A stretch of DNA of 64,000 nucleotides from JALHOP01 sp964484195 (GTDB lineage: Bacteria; Myxococcota; XYA12-FULL-58-9; JALHOP01). Below, piece by piece: positions 53,085 to 61,657 of the stretch. Each line of letters opens with the position of its first letter. Positions within the stretch are counted from its first letter, which is position 1. Where the stretch lies: the NCBI GenBank assembly GCA_964484195.1, contig CAZAER010000006.1, positions 1-64,000 on the forward strand, in the 5' to 3' direction. The notes below the pieces were generated by a model, which worked only from the letters and a program-made list of their open reading frames with translations, was not told the DNA's origin and searched no databases. The position numbers and the translations under genes were made by a program.

Positions 53085-56000
53085 GTGCGTTTGAGCCTGA
53101 CCCTGGTCGCTGGCCGCTATCGCGTTAGGCGTGAGCTGGGTCGCGGCGGCATGGCGATCGTCCTCGAGGCCGAAGATACCTGGTTGTCCAATCGACCGGT
53201 TGCCTTGAAGCTCGGGCGGGCCGATGTCCCCAATGCGCGGCACCGGCTGGCACACGAGCTGGCCCTCGTCGATGGCCTCGCCCACCCTCACCTCATGCGC
53301 GTGCTCGGGAGCGTCGAGCTCGTCGAGCCGCCGCCGGAGGTTACGTCGCTCGCGTTGGTGCTCGAAGTGTACGCTTTCGCGAACGCCCTCGATTGGGCAA
53401 AGGGTCGAGCTCCAGCTCAAGTCGCGGCGGTGGGCGCGCGCATCGCCGCCGGGCTCGCGGCACTGCATGCCCTCGGGCTGCGGCATGGCGACGTGAGCCC
53501 ACCCAACCTGCGCGTCGCATCCGAGCAGGATTGTAAGCTCATCGACTTCGGGCTCGCCGACCGCGGCGTCGGACACGCGGTCTCCGGCACGTTGCGCGTC
53601 ATGGCGCCCGAAGCCATGGCGGGAAAGCCCTCGCCTGCCTCCGATGTCTACGCGCTCGCCGCGACCCTCGCCGACATGCTGGCGCCGCAAGCTCAGCGTG
53701 CGCCGGGCGAAAGCATCGCCCTCGACGGTCCTCTTCGTGAGGCGCTCGCGGCGATGAGCCATCGCGACGAGCAGCGACGCGCCGACGCTGCGACGGCCGC
53801 GGAGCTACTCGGCAGGGTCGCTGGCGAAGCGACGGTCGACGCCCTTCAGGCTTTGCGCGACGGCCCGCCGCTCCTCGAGCGCGCCGTCGGACGGGACACC
53901 ACGATTGCGCGGATGATCCCGCGGCCAGGAAAGCGCGTGGTGCGACACGTGGTCGGCGGCGCCAAAGGCAGCGGCAAGACCACCCTTCTCAAGGCGTGCG
54001 CGGCCAACGCGCTCGAGGCGGGCTATCGCGTCGCCGGCGGTGTGCATGGTGGGGCCGCCGGCGATCTCGACGGTGTCCTCGACGCCCTGCGCGAGCTCGG
54101 GCTGCTCGTGGCCATCACCACCCACGATGACGACGCGGCAGCCGCGCGTTACGCCCGCTTCACCGCCATCGCCGAAGCCTTGGGGCGCAGCCAAACACCC
54201 CTTGCCCTCTTCTTCGACGACGTGCCCGAGGGCTCTCCCCTGCGCGAGCTCGGCGAGTTCCTGGAGCGTTACGGCGAGGCCCCGCTCCTGTGGGTCGAAA
54301 CAAGCGAAGCTGGTGAAGCGCTCGGTCCGCTGTCCGCTGAAGCGGTGCGCGAGCTGGTGCGGGTGACGCGCCCCCTGCGGGCCGTCGACGTCGAAGCCGC
54401 TACCGCGTTGCACACCTCCGCCGCCGGTCACCCCGCCACGGTCATGGCGCTGCTCGCCGCCTATCCCGGTCCGCGTCTCCTGGAAGCCGCGACACGCGGC
54501 GGCTTGAAGGCACCCAGCGGTGAAGACCTCGATGCGCAAGGTCGAGCGCTTCTCGCGGTTGTGACCCTCTTCGGTCGTGGAGCCCCGCTCGCGCTGCTGC
54601 AGAAAATCATCCCGCCCGGGCTCATCGAGGGTCTCGTCGACCGAGGTCTCGCGGTGCCGCGCGTGAGCGACGGGGCCACCGTGTTGGAAGGCACCCGGCG
54701 CGGCGTGCTCGAGGACCTCCCACTCGACTTGGCCAAAAAGCTCGAAGGCGCGCTCGACGAAGGACACCACCCCATCGAGCTCGCGCTCCTGGCTTTGCGC
54801 CGCGGTGACACGACCCGAGCAGAGGAGCTGGCGCTCACCGGCGGCATGCGCGCCGAGCGTGACGGCCACCCGGCCCGGGCCCTAGCCGCCTACGAGCAGG
54901 TACTCGAAGCGACTCCTTCGTCCGCTTTAGCGGTCGCCGCGGCGCGCACCTTGGCCAGCCTCGGTCGGCCCGCCGAAGCCCTCGAGCGCTTGCAGGAAGC
55001 CGGCGCACACCTCGAGCGACGGCTCCTCGAGGGCGACGCGCTCGTGAGTCTCGGCCGCTATGCCGAAGCAGCCCAGCTGCTCGAGAGCCCAGCCCAGCCT
55101 GGTGAGCCGGCGCCGCGTATCGAAGCCTTACGCGCCCGCGCGTTGATGCTCGCCGGCCGCTACGCCGAAGCTCGTGGCGCCAGCGAAGATTTGCTCCAGA
55201 AGTCCCCCGGCCATGCACGACAGGCCGACCTGCTCAACGTCGCCGGCGTGTGCCACTTCTACCTCGGCGACGCGGCGCGAGCGCGCGACCTCTTGCAGAC
55301 AGCCGTTGGCGGTGCCCCCGATGCGCGGACTGCCGAAGCGAGCCGCGCAAACCTCGCGTTGGTCTTGCACAAGTCGGGTGAGCTGCGCGCCGCCGAAGAG
55401 AGCTACGCTCAGTGCATCGCCGATCTCGAGGCTCGCCGTGACTTGCCACGCAAGCTGCTGCGCGTCACCAACCTGGCCATCCTACGTCAGGAGAGCGGCA
55501 GCTTCGGCCAGGCCCTCGCGAGCTACGCCGAAGCAGCAGAGCTCGCGCGCCTCACCGCGAACGATCGCGCCGCCGCCCGGGCGCTGCTCAATCGTGCCAA
55601 TCTCCTCGCGTGGCTCGGCGTCACCGATGAAGCGCGCAAGGTCCTGGGCGACGCTGTCTCGGCGAGCGAGCGCACCGGCCTCGCAGTCGAGCGCGCCTAT
55701 CTGCGACTCATCGCCGCCGAGCTAGCGCTCGAAGACAACGCTTTCGCAGACGCAAGCAGCGAGCTCGATAGCGCTCGCGCCTCGTTCACTGCCGCAGGAG
55801 ATCGTGCCGGTGTCAGCGAAGCCGCTATCGTCGAGGCGCTGCTCCTCGGCAAGCGCGGCGAGCACGACGCCGCGGCAGCGAGCGCCGCTGGAGCCGCGGA
55901 AGAGGCACGCACCTCGCAACGTCAACGCTTGGAGCTGCGGGCTCGCATCGTCGGCGGCATCGTCGCGATAGCGCCCGTTCCCGACGATCGGCGGCGCGAG

Positions 56001-57824
56001 CTCGCAGAGCGTTGCGGCGACCCCGACCTCGCGTGGATGGCCTTCGCGATCGAAGGCCGCGCCGAGCACTCCCTGGGACGCGCCGCTCGGGCCCAGGAAC
56101 ACTTCGCGACTGCACGGCGTCATCTCGCGGCCGTACGCGCGGCACTGCCCGCGCACTACGAGAAGGCGTACAGTGCAAGCTGGTGGCGCGGCGATCTGCT
56201 CGCGCTCTTGGGCGGCCCGCCGCGGGAGGACAACAGCACCGTCATGAATCGCGATGTCGAGCGGCTCCTCGCCATCAACCGCGAGCTCGCCCGCGACCAC
56301 GATCCGGAGCGACTGCTCGAGCGCATCATCGACGCGGCGATCGCCTTGTCCGGCGCCGAACGCGGCTTTCTCTTGCTCGCAACCGGCGAGCCGGGCGCCG
56401 AGCTCGAGGTCCGCACCGCGCGCGGTCTCGACGCACGCCACCTAGCGGCCGACGAGCTGCAAATCAGCCGCTCGATTGCCCGTCAGGTCATCGATAGCAA
56501 CGCGCCGCTATCGGCGATCGACGCGCAACAAGACCAACGCTTCCGCGACTACCAATCGGTCCACTCGCTCAAGCTCCGGAGCGTTTTGTGTCTGCCATTG
56601 CGGGCAGGCAGCGTGACCCTCGGGGCCATCTATCTCGACCACCGCTATCGCGCGAGCGCCTTCACCGAGACCGACGTCGCCTTGCTCGCCGCCTTCGGTG
56701 ACCAAGCTGCCATCGCCATCGCCAATGCGCGGCTCCTCGCCGAGCTGACCCGCCGCGCCGAAGAGCTCGAAACCTCGCGGGCCGCGATCGACGAGCTCAA
56801 CCAGCGCCTCGAGCGCGAGCTTGCCGCCCGCGAAGCCGAGCTCGCGGCGCGCAAACCAATCGACGTCGACCAACCGGCGGGCAAACACGGCATGATCGGG
56901 CGCACTCCCGCCATGCGCGACCTCTTCCGCGTCATCGATCGGGTCGCCGACAAAGACGTGCCGGTCTCGATCACCGGCGAGTCGGGCACGGGCAAGGAGC
57001 TCATCGCGCGCGCCTTGCACGCGGCCAGCTCACGGCGCGGCCCGTTCGTGCCGGTGAACTGCGGTGCCATCCCAGAAGCCCTCCTCGAGAGCGAGCTGTT
57101 CGGCCACGAGCGCGGAGCCTTCACCGGTGCCGTGCGCGCCAAGCCCGGCCTCTTCGAGATCGCGCGCGGTGGCACCATCTTTCTCGACGAGATCGGTGAC
57201 ATGCCGCTCGGCATGCAGGTGAAGCTGCTGCGTGTCCTCCAGACCCGCGAGTTTCGCCGTGTCGGTGGGACCGTCGATTTGGCGAGCGATGCCCGCGTGG
57301 TCTCTGCGACCAACCGCAACCTCGAGGAGCTCGTCCGCAAAGGCGTATTCCGCGAGGACCTCTGGTACCGCTTGAACGTCGTCGAGATGCATCTGCCCCC
57401 GTTGCGCGAGCGCCGCGACGACCTCCCGTTGCTCATCGACCACTTGCTCGCGAGCCACGCCCGCGGCGCCGACGTCCGCCTCTCCAAGCGAGCGCTCGCG
57501 GCGCTCCTCGACTACGCCTGGCCGGGTAACGTGCGCGAGCTCGACAACGAGCTGCAACGCGCCATCGCCCTCGCCGACGGGGTCATCGAGCCGGACGTGC
57601 TCTCGAGCAAGGTCGCCGGGCGTGTCGCCCACGAGCCGGGGGAAGAGCCCAGCGATGGCACCTTGAAGCGCACGCTCGATCGCCACGAGCGCGACGTCAT
57701 TCGAGCCACCCTTGCCGAGCACGGGGGCCGGGTCGCGGCAGCCGCACGCGCGCTGGGACTTACGCGAGCCGGCCTATATAAGAAGATGCATAAGCTCGGA
57801 CTCTCGGCGCCAGATCGCGACTGA
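53085..57824 (+). CDS. Ser/Thr kinase-ATPase-TPR-GAF-sigma-54 activator fusion
   Basis: A 1579-residue cytoplasmic signalling protein. Residues 10-245 are a protein kinase: Gly loop GRGGMAIV, ATP-lysine K42, catalytic Asp136 in HGDVSPPN (non-RD type), DFG at 154-156, MAPE. A P-loop ATPase segment follows (GAKGSGKTT near 293) in a STAND-like region. TPR-type repeats span about 590-1030, a GAF domain about 1062-1225 and a coiled coil to about 1262. The sigma-54 AAA+ domain begins near 1268 with GESGTGKE, GAFTGA at 1344-1349, GGTIFLDEIG and FREDLWYRLNVV. A Fis-type helix-turn-helix ends it (ARALGLTRAGLYKKM). The kinase or GAF signal could thus directly control sigma-54 transcription. GTG 53085 has no strong ribosome-binding site. 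A sigma-54 promoter lies just downstream. Confidence 0.9.
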   Translation: MRLSLTLVAGRYRVRRELGRGGMAIVLEAEDTWLSNRPVALKLGRADVPNARHRLAHELALVDGLAHPHLMRVLGSVELVEPPPEVTSLALVLEVYAFANALDWAKGRAPAQVAAVGARIAAGLAALHALGLRHGDVSPPNLRVASEQDCKLIDFGLADRGVGHAVSGTLRVMAPEAMAGKPSPASDVYALAATLADMLAPQAQRAPGESIALDGPLREALAAMSHRDEQRRADAATAAELLGRVAGEATVDALQALRDGPPLLERAVGRDTTIARMIPRPGKRVVRHVVGGAKGSGKTTLLKACAANALEAGYRVAGGVHGGAAGDLDGVLDALRELGLLVAITTHDDDAAAARYARFTAIAEALGRSQTPLALFFDDVPEGSPLRELGEFLERYGEAPLLWVETSEAGEALGPLSAEAVRELVRVTRPLRAVDVEAATALHTSAAGHPATVMALLAAYPGPRLLEAATRGGLKAPSGEDLDAQGRALLAVVTLFGRGAPLALLQKIIPPGLIEGLVDRGLAVPRVSDGATVLEGTRRGVLEDLPLDLAKKLEGALDEGHHPIELALLALRRGDTTRAEELALTGGMRAERDGHPARALAAYEQVLEATPSSALAVAAARTLASLGRPAEALERLQEAGAHLERRLLEGDALVSLGRYAEAAQLLESPAQPGEPAPRIEALRARALMLAGRYAEARGASEDLLQKSPGHARQADLLNVAGVCHFYLGDAARARDLLQTAVGGAPDARTAEASRANLALVLHKSGELRAAEESYAQCIADLEARRDLPRKLLRVTNLAILRQESGSFGQALASYAEAAELARLTANDRAAARALLNRANLLAWLGVTDEARKVLGDAVSASERTGLAVERAYLRLIAAELALEDNAFADASSELDSARASFTAAGDRAGVSEAAIVEALLLGKRGEHDAAAASAAGAAEEARTSQRQRLELRARIVGGIVAIAPVPDDRRRELAERCGDPDLAWMAFAIEGRAEHSLGRAARAQEHFATARRHLAAVRAALPAHYEKAYSASWWRGDLLALLGGPPREDNSTVMNRDVERLLAINRELARDHDPERLLERIIDAAIALSGAERGFLLLATGEPGAELEVRTARGLDARHLAADELQISRSIARQVIDSNAPLSAIDAQQDQRFRDYQSVHSLKLRSVLCLPLRAGSVTLGAIYLDHRYRASAFTETDVALLAAFGDQAAIAIANARLLAELTRRAEELETSRAAIDELNQRLERELAAREAELAARKPIDVDQPAGKHGMIGRTPAMRDLFRVIDRVADKDVPVSITGESGTGKELIARALHAASSRRGPFVPVNCGAIPEALLESELFGHERGAFTGAVRAKPGLFEIARGGTIFLDEIGDMPLGMQVKLLRVLQTREFRRVGGTVDLASDARVVSATNRNLEELVRKGVFREDLWYRLNVVEMHLPPLRERRDDLPLLIDHLLASHARGADVRLSKRALAALLDYAWPGNVRELDNELQRAIALADGVIEPDVLSSKVAGRVAHEPGEEPSDGTLKRTLDRHERDVIRATLAEHGGRVAAAARALGLTRAGLYKKMHKLGLSAPDRD

Positions 57825-57846
57825 TCTCGTCAACGTTTGCGGGGTC

Positions 57847-57866
57847 CTGTCAACGCAGGTTGACAG
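57847..57866. promoter_or_regulatory. Perfect 8+8 bp palindrome, candidate enhancer (UAS) for the fusion activator
   Basis: CTGTCAAC-GCAG-GTTGACAG is an exact inverted repeat. Its centre lies about 86 bases upstream of the predicted start of the sigma-54 promoter at 57917-57932, a normal distance for an enhancer-binding protein site. A further half-site (GTCAAC, 57828-57833) precedes it, and a related CTGTCAAG lies before the fusion gene itself (53056-53063). A role as a weak terminator for the fusion gene is the alternative, but no T-tract follows. Confidence 0.5.
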
Positions 57867-57916
57867 CACGAGACGCCGCGAGCCCCTAACCCATTGAACT
57901 CATTGACCGCCTACCT

Positions 57917-57932
57917 TGGCACCGCGCATGCT
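57917..57932 (+). promoter_or_regulatory. Sigma-54 (-24/-12) promoter
   Basis: TGGCACCGCGCATGCT fits the consensus TGGCACG-N4-TTGCW, with GG at 57918-57919 and GC at 57930-57931 exactly ten bases apart. Mismatches are the last base of the -24 block and one T of the -12 block. Transcription would start near 57943, leaving about 29 bases before the lipoprotein ATG. A seven-base dyad (CTAACCC 57886-57892, GGGTTAG 57942-57948) flanks it. Confidence 0.55.
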
Positions 57933-57971
57933 TCTAGTCAGGGGTTAGAGCACGCCTGGAGACAAGGTCGC

Positions 57972-58646
57972 ATGATGCGCCGCGCTACATTCCTGGTCGC
58001 AATCGCTGTCGCCCCCTGGGCGTGCATCATCGACGGCGTGCCCCTGCCCGACCAGACCGACGACTCCCGTAACGAAGACATGGAGTCGCCTGCGAGCTTT
58101 GCCGACGGCATCGGGCTCTTCGCCACGCGCGCCTCCGGCGTCACTCTCGTCTTCGGCCTCCCCGCGACCGTCTCTGGCGGCGCCACGGTCATCGCAAGCT
58201 CGGGCTCCACCCAGGCGCGCACCACGGCCGACGACAACGGATCGTTCAACGTCGCGCTCGCCGGTGAGCTAGGAGCGACCATTCAGGTCGCCATCGTGGT
58301 TGGTGGGCGTCAGACTGCCTCGGCAGCCATCGAGACACCCCGCGCGAGCGACATCCTCGTGCCCGATGGCTCGGCGGTCGCGGGCGATGCACCGCCCGAG
58401 TTCGCCGCGGCCAACACCACCCGCGTCGACGCGGCGAACGCCAACGTCGTCTTCCCCGCGGGCTCTTTCGCCAGCAGCGTGCAGGTCGCGATCGCAAACC
58501 TCGATAGCGGCAGCACCAGCGTCGGCGCCGCCGCGTCGGACGGCAGCCTCGCGGTGGCCGTGAAAGCGGACGCGGGCGACACGCTCTACGTCGTCTCGCT
58601 CGCGACCACAGGAGCGTCCTCGCCCTACATCCTCACCGCTCCGTAG
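57972..58646 (+). CDS. Lipoprotein downstream of a sigma-54 promoter
   Basis: A 224-residue exported protein. MMRRATFLVAIAVAPWAC is a signal peptide with a Cys that could be lipidated, although Pro and Trp near the lipobox are unusual. The mature part is acidic at first (PDQTDDSRNEDMES), then two beta-rich Ala/Ser/Val segments reminiscent of carboxypeptidase-regulatory or Ig-like folds (VFGLPATVSGGATVIA, ADDNGSFNVALAG). No catalytic residues. ATG 57972 (or 57975) has GGAGACAAGG upstream. It is the first gene behind the sigma-54 promoter and the kinase-activator gene, so it is the likely target of that regulator. Confidence 0.7.
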   Translation: MMRRATFLVAIAVAPWACIIDGVPLPDQTDDSRNEDMESPASFADGIGLFATRASGVTLVFGLPATVSGGATVIASSGSTQARTTADDNGSFNVALAGELGATIQVAIVVGGRQTASAAIETPRASDILVPDGSAVAGDAPPEFAAANTTRVDAANANVVFPAGSFASSVQVAIANLDSGSTSVGAAASDGSLAVAVKADAGDTLYVVSLATTGASSPYILTAP

Positions 58647-58765
58647 CGTCCCAGGGGCTCGCGCACCCGGTTCGTGCGCAGGGTCTTTGGCTTCAGGCGC
58701 TTCGTCTGCTGCGGCTGCCCGCGGGCACGGCGCGTGAATGAGTGCTCCTCGACCAAGGGGGGTCC

Positions 58766-59185
58766 ATGCGCTTCATCGCCTTCACGCTCATCGTTCTCAC
58801 CGGCACCGCTTGCGCGACGACACGCGGCCTCGACTACCACGCACCACAGCTCACGATTGCCGCGGTCACTCCCGTGGTCTGCGACGCCATCGCCCGCTTG
58901 GCCAACGCCGAAGGCTGGGAGGTCATCACGGTCGCCCCTGAGCGCGGACTCGTCGAAGCGGTGTCTCGCACCGAGGTGACGCTCGGCGTCGGCATGCGCG
59001 AGCGCTGGCGCTTCACCATGGCGGACTATGACGTCGCCGTGACCCGCTTGTTCGAGGTCCAGATCGAGCCCGGCAGCGCCTGGCAGAGCGAAAACAAGGT
59101 CGCGGCCGGTTATGCCTACGCCCGCGAGCGCCAGGTGCTGGCGTCGCTCAGCGCCCAGTTCGAGACCGCGATTGTCGCGGACTAG
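58766..59185 (+). CDS. Small lipoprotein of unknown function
   Basis: A 139-residue protein with a signal peptide and lipobox-like LTGTAC. The mature part reads as an alpha/beta fold (TPVVCDAIARLANAEGWEVITVAPERGLVEAVS), similar in outline to small envelope lipoproteins, but I do not recognise the family. The ATG at 58766 has AAGGGGGG just upstream. It could be co-transcribed with the lipoprotein 120 bases upstream. The stop shares CTAG with the convergent cyclophilin gene. Confidence 0.65.
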   Translation: MRFIAFTLIVLTGTACATTRGLDYHAPQLTIAAVTPVVCDAIARLANAEGWEVITVAPERGLVEAVSRTEVTLGVGMRERWRFTMADYDVAVTRLFEVQIEPGSAWQSENKVAAGYAYARERQVLASLSAQFETAIVAD

Positions 59186-60060
59186 TCGATTCGCTGCGTC
59201 GCGTTCGGGACGTTGCAAACGTCGACCTTGCCCGCCGGATGTTTGGTCCAGGGGTCGCGTCGGTTACGTCGTGATTCGATGAGGTCGGCGAAGCTCGCGC
59301 TCTCGGTGCGCAGCGTCCGGTATCGCGGACGCTCGCTCTCGGGCAGATCGGCGACGACTCGCACCCGTTCGATCGGGGTTCGCTCCGCCGGCGTCGCATA
59401 AAAGCCCATCTCGGCGGTACCCCGCGGCAAGGTCGAAATCAGCGACATGCCGTCGACGACGCGCCCAATCAGCGTGACGTTGCGGTCGAGGTGACGTGGC
59501 GCGTGCCCGATGACCATGTAGAGCTCGCTGCCGCTACCACTGTCGGCGGCTTCGTCACGCCCCACTCCCACCATGCCGTAGCAATGCACCAGCCAGGCTT
59601 CGTCGTGGCCACGCGCCGCCGGGAAGCCGCGGATGAAACCGGTCTCCGGCGCGTAGGTGTCACTCTCGGGCAGCTTGTAGAACGGCAGCCCCGCGGGCGT
59701 GCGCGAGAACTCCGCTAGAACGGTCTTTTCGGCATCGACGATCGGGCGGGTGCCGTCGGCGTCACCCCACTGCGCGACGTAGTCCTCCTGGGCGCGGATG
59801 AACGCCAGGCCGTCGTAGAAGTGAGCACGCGCCAGCTTGCGCACGTTGTCGACCGTGTGAATCGCCATCTCGGGTGCGAGCGCGATGACGATGCGACCGC
59901 GCGCCGTGTCCGCGAGCAGGAGGTGCTCGGCGGGGATCTCCTCCCAGTCATACTCGGGTGCCTGAGCAAGGACCTCGGCGGAGGTCAGGCCACGCGGATT
60001 CGCGCGGAGCGAGGCGCAAGCGGCCTGAGCGAGCAGTAGCGAGAAGGCGATCTTGTGCAT
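59182..60060 (-). CDS. Cyclophilin-like peptidyl-prolyl isomerase, lipoprotein
   Basis: A 292-residue exported protein. The N-terminus MHKIAFSLLLAQAACA is a signal peptide with a possible lipobox. The cyclophilin-type domain shows TARGRIVIALAPEMAIHTVDNVRKLARAHFYDGLAFIRAQEDYVAQWGD and the later LYMVIGHAPRHLDRNVTLIGRVVDGMSLI. Some canonical active-site positions (FHRVI, the QGGD/Arg-Phe pair) are altered to FIRAQ and AQWGD, so isomerase activity may be reduced. It probably acts in envelope protein folding. The ATG at 60060 is divergent from the GST gene. Confidence 0.82.
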   Translation of the reverse strand: MHKIAFSLLLAQAACASLRANPRGLTSAEVLAQAPEYDWEEIPAEHLLLADTARGRIVIALAPEMAIHTVDNVRKLARAHFYDGLAFIRAQEDYVAQWGDADGTRPIVDAEKTVLAEFSRTPAGLPFYKLPESDTYAPETGFIRGFPAARGHDEAWLVHCYGMVGVGRDEAADSGSGSELYMVIGHAPRHLDRNVTLIGRVVDGMSLISTLPRGTAEMGFYATPAERTPIERVRVVADLPESERPRYRTLRTESASFADLIESRRNRRDPWTKHPAGKVDVCNVPNATQRID

Positions 60061-60104
60061 GGCTCGACAGCCACTACGCGCCTGAGCTACGGCCTGCAAG
60101 CTCG

Positions 60105-60752
60105 ATGATCACCGTTCACCACCTCGAGGTCTCTCGCGCCGTGCGCATCCTCTGGTTGCTCGAGGAGCTGGAGCTTCCGTATACGGTGAAACACTACGAG
60201 CGTAACCGCGCCACCTACCGCGCACCGCGCGAGCTACGCGCGCTGCATCCGCTGGGCAAATCACCCATCGTCAGCGACGGCGACCGTGTTCTCGCCGAGT
60301 CGGCGGTCATCATCGAAGATCTCATCGACCGCTATGGCGGAGGGACGTGGAGACCGGCGTTGGGCACGCCCGAATACGAGCGCTACCGTTACTGGTTGCA
60401 CTACGCCGAGGGCTCGCTGATGCCCAACCTCGTCATGAAGCTGATATTCAGCAAGATCCCGCAAGGCGCCCCGGCACTCATGAAGCCACTCGCCAAAATG
60501 TTTTCGAAAAAAGTGTCGCGGGCGGTCGTCGACCCCGAGGTCGCGCTGCACTTGGAGTTCATCGAGCGCGAGCTCGCAGGGCAAACGTGGTTCGCGGGCA
60601 ACGAGCCGACCGGCGCCGACGTGCAGATGAGCTTCCCTCTCGAACAGCTGTCGCTACGGGGAGACATCGTCGGCCCGAACGTCATGGCGTTCGTCGAGCG
60701 CATGCGCTTGCGGCCGGCATATCAACGCGCGCTCGTGAAGGCGAAGGCATGA
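60105..60752 (+). CDS. Glutathione S-transferase family protein
   Basis: A 215-residue cytoplasmic protein of the GST fold. The thioredoxin-like N-terminal half has VHHLEVSRAVRILWLLEELELPYTV, LHPLGKSPIVSDGDRVLAESAVIIEDLIDRYG with the conserved cis-Pro and Glu-Ser pair, and the helical C-terminal half holds LAGQTWFAGNEPTGADVQMSFPLE. The substrate is unknown. ATG 60105 is well placed; the longer form is antisense to the cyclophilin gene. Its stop overlaps the next start by ATGA. Confidence 0.9.
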   Translation: MITVHHLEVSRAVRILWLLEELELPYTVKHYERNRATYRAPRELRALHPLGKSPIVSDGDRVLAESAVIIEDLIDRYGGGTWRPALGTPEYERYRYWLHYAEGSLMPNLVMKLIFSKIPQGAPALMKPLAKMFSKKVSRAVVDPEVALHLEFIERELAGQTWFAGNEPTGADVQMSFPLEQLSLRGDIVGPNVMAFVERMRLRPAYQRALVKAKA

Positions 60753-61612
60753 CGCTCGTATTCCTGGCGGTGATGAGCTTTTTGGGGCTGCCCGAGCGTG
60801 ACGCTGACGGCAAGCCACACCTGCGCTCTGAGACGGTCCTCGTTCGCTTTGCCGACACGGGTGAGGTGGTTCTCAAGAAGAACCCAACCATCGTCCGGCC
60901 AATCGCCAGCGTGACGAAGCTGCTCACCGGCCTCGTGCTCGCCTCGATGCAAGTCGACCGGGCGCGCACCGTGGTGGTCCTCGAGGACGACAAGGACCGC
61001 CTCAAGTGGTCGAAGTCACGTTTGCCGGTCAGCGTCTCGATGACCTGGGGTGATCTCCTCCGCGCCGGCCTCGGCGCCTCGGACAATCGGGCCATCTATG
61101 CGGCGGTTCGAACCTTGATGGATCGCCAGGCGTTCGTCGCGCTCATGAACGCTAAAGCGGCCGAGATTGGCATGGCTAACAGCAAGTTCGTCGATCCCGC
61201 CGGCATCGATCCAGGGAATGTCTCGACGGCGGTCGATCTCACGCGTCTCCTCGACGCTGCCTCGCCGCTCGACGATCTCCGCACCATGCTCAACGCGCCG
61301 GTCATCGAGCTCGAGACCAACCGTGGGCTCATCACGCTGCGCAACCCCGACCGCCTCGTGCACTCGACCAACTGGGACATCGTCATCGGCAAGACGGGTT
61401 ACACCGTCGAAGCAGGCCGCACGCTGGTGGTGCGCATGCATCTCGCGAATCGCCCCATCGACATGGTGTTTCTCGGCTCGCGCGAGATGCAGTCGGTCTT
61501 CGGCGACGCCGGCCGTATCCGACGCTGGCTCGAGCCCCAGCTCAAGGCGGCACCCACGCCGGTGCCGACCCCGAATCCCGTGCCAAAACCGGGACCTTCC
61601 GCGCAACCGTAG
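60749..61612 (+). CDS. D-alanyl-D-alanine carboxypeptidase/endopeptidase (peptidase S11, PBP7-like)
   Basis: A 287-residue penicillin-binding serine peptidase that trims or cuts peptidoglycan cross-links. The active-site Ser54 lies in PIASVTK (SxxK), the second motif is SDN (GASDNRA) and the third KTG (VIGKTGYT). The N-terminal hydrophobic part (TLVFLAVMSFLGL) is short for a signal peptide. A Pro/Lys-rich tail follows residue 265. It starts in the stop of the GST gene (ATGA). Its place before the OMPLA gene fits an envelope-maintenance cluster. Confidence 0.88.
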   Translation: MTLVFLAVMSFLGLPERDADGKPHLRSETVLVRFADTGEVVLKKNPTIVRPIASVTKLLTGLVLASMQVDRARTVVVLEDDKDRLKWSKSRLPVSVSMTWGDLLRAGLGASDNRAIYAAVRTLMDRQAFVALMNAKAAEIGMANSKFVDPAGIDPGNVSTAVDLTRLLDAASPLDDLRTMLNAPVIELETNRGLITLRNPDRLVHSTNWDIVIGKTGYTVEAGRTLVVRMHLANRPIDMVFLGSREMQSVFGDAGRIRRWLEPQLKAAPTPVPTPNPVPKPGPSAQP

Positions 61613-61657
61613 CCGCCCGCCGCCGATAAGCGCCTCACCGCAGGGACTTTGACGCAC

